Assembly (NCBI GenBank): GCA_948567375.1
Contig: CAOYZS010000005.1
Coordinates: 1,054,001-1,118,000 of the forward strand
Length of the DNA stretch: 64,000 nucleotides
Direction of reading: 5' to 3'
From: Lunularia cruciata
Lineage: Eukaryota > Streptophyta > Marchantiopsida > Lunulariales > Lunulariaceae
Shown here piece by piece: positions 58,537 through 64,000 of the stretch; position 1 is the stretch's first letter, and each line of letters starts with the position of its first letter. Both the position numbers and the translations under genes were made by a program. The notes beneath the pieces are model-generated. The model did not search any database. It was not told where the DNA came from and saw only the letters and a program-made list of their open reading frames with translations.

Positions 58537-59691
58537 TTAACCCTAGATAAAAATGTGATGCAAATGGTACAAGGTAGTGGAATGGCATATCTATCCACTA
58601 GTTGACAATCCTTTGTCTTATTTATTAGCAAAAGCACTTTGCTCAATTCACCTTTTCCTTTACAAACATTTGATGAAAGAACACTGGCTGATTCATTATG
58701 ATGTATGTGGTTTGCTTGGGTTTGAACATCGTCATCGGAGCCCTAACAATACTTTGCCTTATTGGTTCACAATAGGTATCCATCTTGTAACAATTTTTGG
58801 TACATGGAGCACTGAAGGGATTTCTTACTTTTGCAGTTTCTTCTAAAGCCTCTCCCTTCCAATAAAAGGTGACTCTTGCCACATCCCCCGCTTCCTTTCC
58901 CAAAGACTAACCTTCAATTCAACTCTATCTATCAAACCAGACTCCCTCTCTTCCCTACTACTTTGGGGCCATCCTCACAATTGTCGGCAGCTATCTTTGC
59001 CATGAACCTTGGAAAACTCAAGTTCTAGTTCTAGGCTAGAAATGTAATCCAAAGTCTACTTAGGACTTCAATCCATGCTAGTACATCTAACCTTCAAATT
59101 GCTAGACTTCTCACTATGAATGAGGATTTCTTTTTAGCACCCTTCTTTGCCATATTGCACTCATAGACTTTAGGTCATGGGAATACTATCTCTCTCCTAG
59201 ATGCATGATTCTAACTCCCTTTGGGCTTTGTGACTGGCATTCCTTTGGGACTACTAAGAGGAACATGATATCTTAAAGACATTTTAGATTTCCCTCAATG
59301 AAATCTTAATTTTATAGTGCTCCATGATATATTCATTCTTCAGTCAATTTGAAATTGACACTGATAGATTTTGCATGTTTGTTTCATGTCACTCTCAAAT
59401 TATCCTTGTCATGACTCAGCCATTTCTTTGTTTGTACCTTCTTGATTGACATGACCCAAAGAAAAGTTGTTAAAATTTCTTCAGATCAGATTGAGCCTCC
59501 TAATACAAAGAAACCTTACTTCAAGTCTACCCCTCCATAAGTCTAGTCTGAGCACTTCTTTCTCAGACCCAAAGTGAACTTTTTTGGGTCTACTTCAAAA
59601 CATGATTCCCTTCTTTTCTTCTTCATTGGGCTGCAATTCAGATTGCACATACCCTTCATCTTTAAAACTCATAAAAAATGTGGGTACCACA

Positions 59692-59707
59692 TACACCCTC
59701 CCTCAAA
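59692..59707 (-). promoter_or_regulatory. Polypurine tract of element S
   Basis: Minus-strand TTTGAGGGAGGGTGTA directly precedes LTR Q, matching the tracts of M and D. Confidence 0.75.
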
Positions 59708-59795
59708 TGTGACCATCCTCACAAAACATCAACTTCAATTTTCTTGTACAAGTCCAAGTTCATGGTCCAACATTTTTGAACGTCCACCTGTCCAT
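59708..59795 (-). pseudogene. Last codons of element S pol
   Basis: About 90 bp homologous to the end of M pol (31606-31700): a segment for LDHELGLVQENxS before the GMVTFEGG-like end. The remainder is cut where LTR T begins. Confidence 0.65.
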
Positions 59796-61875
59796 TGTGG
59801 CAACCCGGATGAATCTACCGCAAATATCACTTTTGCGGTAGTCAAGTAAGTAAAGTTTGTTCTTGCAAAGATACAATTCAGAATTGGATAAATACAAGGC
59901 AAAGTAACCAAATCAGTTCTTCTTGAGTTCTTCTTTAATCTCTTAGGTAAAAACCACAACCCAAAAGAGAGTAACAAGCACAAGATCACAATCTTGTCAC
60001 AATAGTTTATCACCTATAATCAGAAATCTTTCTATTTTGTCTAAACAAACTTGATTGTGATGTCCATCCCAAAAATAGCTACTTCACTACAAAATGACTT
60101 CACTTTAGAATTGTGTTCCACCACTCCACTAAAGGCACAACTTCCTTGATCAAAATGGCTTCACATCAACATCTTGCTGTACTCACAAACGCAGAATACT
60201 ACCAACACCACAATTCCTCTCAGATCTATCAAGGTATTGCTCCAACTGCACTTCACTCAAGATCAAACACACCGGATGAAGATCAAGGCTACAAAATCCA
60301 ACATCCAACAAGCACATTGACTTGCAATTTGAATTTCTTTCAACAGTTACAAACACACACACAAAATTGATACTCAAAATTGAGCTCAAGCAACAAGCAC
60401 TACTTCACAATACTTCACTTTATCTATTCTCAAGAATATGAAAACTAAACAACAAGAATGCCTCCTTTAAATAGGCAGATCACTTCAGCAGTTATCTAAC
60501 TTCCTAAACCAATTTCTAACAACTTTACCAACTTGTAGATCCAAAATGACAATGCACCTCTTCATATCTGCCTCTTCCTATCTCAAAACTGGTCCTAATC
60601 CAATCCATTTTCTACTTTGACTTTGGCTTCCAAACTTGAGGAAAGTCCCTTCACCTCAAGTACTTTGAGTTCTACAACTACTAACTCTTCTACCAATTCT
60701 AACATGTCTTCACTCTAATCTGCAATTAACCTCATAGGTATTCTTTTGACAACCTTATCTTGCAACCCACTCTTCTCTAAGGTCTTAAGCGTCAAATCCA
60801 AAGACACCTGCACTCCTATCTCTCTTACTTTGGGTCTGATATTTACAATATTCCAAAGATTATCTTATTCCAATTTAATCAAACCCAGCTTGATAGAAAT
60901 GTTATCTCTACATCTAACATTTTCCTATTTATCCGAGTTCTAAGACCGATTACCAAGGCATTCAAGTCGTTGTCCTTTGCATTCTTACTCCTCATTTCTT
61001 GCACAAGCAATCATAACTCATGTAACCTCAATTCCTCCATTCTTACTTTGGCTTCAATGGTTAATCTCATAGCTCTATGATTGCTTCTTTGGTCTCTCCT
61101 CCTCCATCATAGCTCTACTTATCTTCAACTCCTCATCAGACTCCAATGTGTGATCCTCCAACTCCTACACATACTGATCAATCTTTGCCTCCAATGTGTT
61201 CACCAAATCTCTCAGCCATCCTTCTTCTTGATGGTGCTTGGTTAATTCCCATTTCCAGGCTGCTGTCTTCTCTTCTAATCTTTATCAAAATGCATCAAGC
61301 TCTTCTTCCTTAGCTTCAACCAATTCCCTGCTATTATCTTGCTCTAACTTCACTTTGGCTTGTAACTTTTGTACCTGAAGTCTCTCTTGCATGACTTCCT
61401 TCACCTTTAGCGCCAACTCTCTTCCCTACTTCTTCAACTTCTCTAACAGATTTTCATTATCTTCTTCTGCAATGCTGGATCTACTCACAATATTTCTCTT
61501 TCTTCCTCTCCTCTGATCATACTCTCTTGCAACTTCAGATTCTTAGATTCTAATCTCTCCAGCACTTGCAATACAATCTGCACATTGGGATGTCTACTTT
61601 GCATCTCTTTCTTCTTCTTCTCCATCTGCAGCAACAGCGGACATACCACATCTTGAAGGTACTCTACTCCTTCACACCCTCCTTCCTCTTCTACCTTTTC
61701 TTCCAATACTTCATCAAGCTTGCTCTTCCCTTTTGAGTTTGATGCTTTACTATGAAGTTGGGATCTTTGTATTGTCAAAAATACATCGTTCTCCAAACTT
61801 TCATCGTCATCCAAATTGATAATTTGATGTGCTGCCTTTGAACTTTCTCCTTCTTTCTTCTTCTTCTTCTTCTAG
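59796..61875 (-). mobile_element. Truncated GL LTR T (minus)
   Basis: The inner end begins near 59796 (TGTGGCAACCCGG, followed by an extra GATGAATCTACC before CAAATATCACTTTTGCGG). It carries the conserved tail (CAATACCTTGATAGATCT-like block at about 60222-60240) and TTTAAATAGG near 60466. It lacks the first ~1.6 kb of the LTR: at 61860-61880 it gives way, through a TTC-rich stretch, to plus-strand pol. Confidence 0.7.
60595..61870 (-). pseudogene. LTR-ORF coil and tail of T
   Basis: Open part 61485-61814 (109 aa): an acidic segment with DDDESLENDVFLTIQRSQLH, then GVEYLQDVVCPLLLQMEKKK and a coil with RLESKNLKLQESMIRGEEE. The coil continues in broken frames to the end KVENGLD with TAG at 60595. 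The N-terminal domain is missing. Confidence 0.7.
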
Positions 61876-61879
61876 TCAT

Positions 61880-62560
61880 TGTTTGAAGACTGGGAAGATT
61901 TGAGTGTGCCAAGATTTTTGCAAGTTGAATGCAGTCACAAGGAAGGATCATCATCCCTTGCCTTTTACTGATACAATTTTGGACCAAGTACATCCTTGTT
62001 ACAGTTTTCTCTATGGATTTTTAGGGTATAATCAAGTATCCATCCAAGAAGAGGACAAGGATAAAACTACATTTACTATCGATTGGGGCACTTTTGCTTA
62101 CAATCAAATGCCCGTTGGGTTGTTGTAATGCTCTTGCTACTTTCCAGTGGATGATGAATGCAATCTTCAAGGATTTTCTGCACAAATTTTGTGGAGGTCT
62201 TCATTGATGAATTTTGTGTGCTTGGGCGAAGAAAGTACATTTAGATTATCTTTCCCAAACTTTTGAAAGGTGTCATTTTTCTGGTTTGTCATTACACTTG
62301 GAGAAATGCTTCTTTGCAATGAAGGAGGGAATTCTTCTAAGGCATTAGGTATGAAACCGGGGTATTGAAGTCAATGTTGAAGGTAAAAGTTATCTTAGCT
62401 TTGGAATCCCCAAAAAACATTTGGGAAGTAAGAGCCTTTTTAGGACATGTCGGATACTACAAATGTGGTGCTTGCAGCACTCCTTACAAAGCTTCTAAAG
62501 AAGCCCAAAGACTACTTGTAGGAAGCAGAACAAGAGGAAGCTTTCCAAGTATTGAAAAAG
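61880..62560 (+). pseudogene. Reverse transcriptase fragment of element U
   Basis: Starts abruptly at KTGKI, then TGA, VCQDFCKLNAVTRKDHHPLPF, YNQVSIQEEDKDKTTFTIDW, YNQMPVGLL. The catalytic motif reads FIDEFCVLG, so the second Asp of the DD pair is Glu. Connection: VKVILALESPKNIWEVRAFL and GHVGYYK (62365-62470). Several frameshifts. The fingers N-terminus, protease and gag are not present in the window. Confidence 0.85.
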
Positions 62561-63115
62561 AATCTAGTTGAAGCACCAATTATGAGGGCTCTAAATTGGG
62601 ATGCCCCTTTTCATGTGTATGTGGACACTTTGTCCATGGCAATAAGAGTTGTCTTAAGTCAAAAAGACAAGAAGAAAAAGAACTATCCAAGTTCTTATGC
62701 CAACCAACAATTATTACGGAAAAGAACTATTCGATGACTGAAAGAGAAGCACTCAGAATAGTTTTATGCTTGCAAGAAGTTTTGCTACTATCTATTGGGA
62801 TATGATTTTGTCTTCTATGTTGATCATTATGCATTGCAACATTTGGTCAAGAAGGCAGATTTGTCTGTGTGAATTACAAGATGGATCTTATTGTTACAAG
62901 AATTCACATACATTGTACAAGTAAGGAAGGGAGCTTTGCATTCAAATGTGGACTTCCTATCTAGGTTAGAAACTCAAGACCAAGACGTGGAAGTCAATGA
63001 TTGGTTTCCTGATGAAGAGCTATATCATTTAATGGCTATGCAAAGTACAAGGTATGCGGTCGAATATCACTATTTGCATACTTGTCATTGCCCTAAGGAG
63101 CTGGACCTAGAGTAG
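62552..63115 (+). pseudogene. RNase H domain of element U
   Basis: FHVYVDTLSMAIRVVLSQKD (first Asp), EREALRIVLCLQEVLLLSIG-like stretch (Glu, with a frameshift), VDHYALQHLVKKADLS (Asp), then a stop and LLQEFTYIVQVRKGALHSNVDFLSRLE. Very similar to M. Confidence 0.88.
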
Positions 63116-63136
63116 AGGGCAGTCTTCCTCAAGAAG

Positions 63137-64000
63137 ATGGGACCGTACCAACTAAAACACAACATTTTATTTAAGATGGGCAAAGATGAAGTACTTTGGA
63201 GATGTTTGGAGGCATACAAAGTTGGAGGAGTCATTGAGTCCTTACACTCTGAAGCATTAGGAGGACACTATGCCTTGAAGAATAATGTGAAGAAAATCCT
63301 TTCAGCAGGATATTGGTGGCCTATGATGTATAAAGACACTTACACCCATATTCAAAGTTGTGATGCCTATCAAAGAATAGGAAAACTGATGGCTACTTCT
63401 CAGTGGCCTTTGAGACCGAGTTTGCCATTGGCTCCATTTGAGAAATGGGGTATTGATTTTCTTGGTCCAATTCAACCTATGACCCAAGTCACAAGGAAGA
63501 GATACATCTTGGTATGCACTGATTATGCTACCAAGATGGTAGAAGCAGAAGTAACACGGAGAGATGATGTGGAAATAGTAGCAGAATTTTTCTTCCAAAA
63601 CATCATTTCATGTTATGGTTGCCCTCTAGAATTGGTTAGTGATTGGGGAACTCATTTTCTGAACTCCATGGTGGAAGCATTAATCAAGTACTTCGAGATT
63701 AAACATTGGAAGATGACTCCCTATAACCCAAAAGCAAATGGACTAACAGAGAAGGCCAATGGATTGTTGTGTAAAATTTTGAATTAGGTGACAGTCAATT
63801 ATGCCTATGATTGGGATACAAATTTACCTGCAGCTTTGTGGGCATATAGAACCACAAAAAAGATTACAACCAAAAAAACTCCCTACTTCTTCACATATGG
63901 ATTGCATCCCATACTAGCAGTTGAATTTGAAGTACCATCATATCGGATTCTTTGTGAAGAATGATTGTCGGAAAAAGAAAGCCAGGATCTTTGAATCCAT
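63137..64000 (+). pseudogene. Integrase of element U (runs off the window)
   Basis: 216 aa open (63137-63787). The finger region has HSEALGGHYALKN and SCDAYQR, again with Tyr instead of the last Cys. The catalytic triad is complete: WGIDFLGPI (Asp), LVSDWGTHF (Asp) and GLTEKANG (Glu), with 35 residues between the second Asp and the Glu. After TAG at 63785-63787 the same sequence continues (NYAYDWDTNLPAALWAYRTT, YFFTYGLHPILAVEFEVPSY) to the window edge. This is the best-preserved integrase of the GL family here. Confidence 0.92.

Larger units (their letters stand above)
52968..59282 (-). pseudogene. LTR-ORF of Q (split by R)
   Basis: ATG 59282 (MSLRYHVPLSSPKGMPV), close to the D version, then the N-terminal domain (58643-58903, KEAGDVARVTFYWKGEALEE and FKPKQTTYIIMNQPVFFHQMF). 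It runs to FHYLVPFASHFYLGL at 58542, where R interrupts. It resumes at 54779 (MMMEEKHKMVSHFYP), followed by a linker (54377-54586, with DSKEDEDELTLQSRDSS), a degraded coil (53150-54000) and the end EVDIRLD with TAG at 52968. Many stops and frameshifts. Confidence 0.75.
52143..59691 (-). mobile_element. GL 3' LTR Q (minus), carrying nested R
   Basis: In sense it starts TGTGGTACCCACA at 59691, immediately after a polypurine tract, and ends TTTTGGGTTGTCATA at 52143. Net of R about 3.8 kb. It contains the LTR-ORF and the conserved tail in diverged form. The adjoining pol end (59708-59795) shows that Q was a true 3' LTR of an element (S) rather than a solo LTR. Confidence 0.85.

Noticed and set aside
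1-64000. tRNA, rRNA, CRISPR arrays or bacterial-type operons
   Set aside because: No cloverleaf-like, rRNA-like or regularly spaced repeat pattern was seen. All repeats are explained by LTR elements.

Overview
The window is plant nuclear DNA made almost entirely of Ty3/Gypsy LTR retrotransposons nested inside one another. I see no convincing host gene, tRNA, rRNA or CRISPR array. The organism is a land plant, and the depth of nesting, the decay and the 3-4 kb LTRs suggest a large, repeat-rich genome such as a gymnosperm. The species assignment is inference.

Two element families are present. The dominant one (called GL here, for giant LTR) is a non-chromovirus Gypsy element whose LTRs are about 3.7 kb. 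Its LTR starts TGTGGTRCCCACA, ends GCCGGGTTGTCACA, makes 5-bp target-site duplications (TSDs) and follows a polypurine tract. Each LTR holds a coding region of about 750-850 codons. That region has a conserved N-terminal domain of unknown family, an acidic linker, a long coiled coil and a C-terminus ending near VDIGSD. The element with a gag-pol interior and both LTRs, called M (27846-44453, minus, TSD ATGCT on both sides), proves that this coding region lies inside the LTR. The other family is one chromovirus, P (45406-52028, minus), with 0.75-kb LTRs, a tRNA-Met-type primer site and a chromodomain.

Layout, left to right. 1-232 is the end of a minus GL LTR. 233-22098 is a plus GL element, D: remains of LTR coding sequence fused to integrase, then the pol end, a polypurine tract and a 3' LTR. 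D is interrupted by solo LTR A (1718-12415, minus), which itself holds solo LTRs B (2184-5874, plus) and C (7494-11255, minus). D's 3' LTR holds E (13838-15974, plus) and F (18790-22049, minus). 22099-25205 are the right ends of two older plus GL LTRs, G and H. 25206-27840 and 44459-44720 are the two halves of an older minus Gypsy element, J, split by M. M's 5' LTR holds solo LTR N (40692-44443, plus). After chromovirus P comes a minus GL 3' LTR, Q (52143-59691), holding solo LTR R (54785-58536), then a truncated minus LTR, T. At 61880-64000 lies a plus-strand GL RT-RNase H-integrase block, U.

All elements look inactive as they stand: reading frames carry stop codons and frameshifts, many explained by CpG decay. 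What is unusual is that the LTR coding region recurs in every copy, with its own TATA box upstream and a second conserved TATTTAAG box downstream. This suggests an LTR-borne accessory gene of a plant Gypsy lineage.
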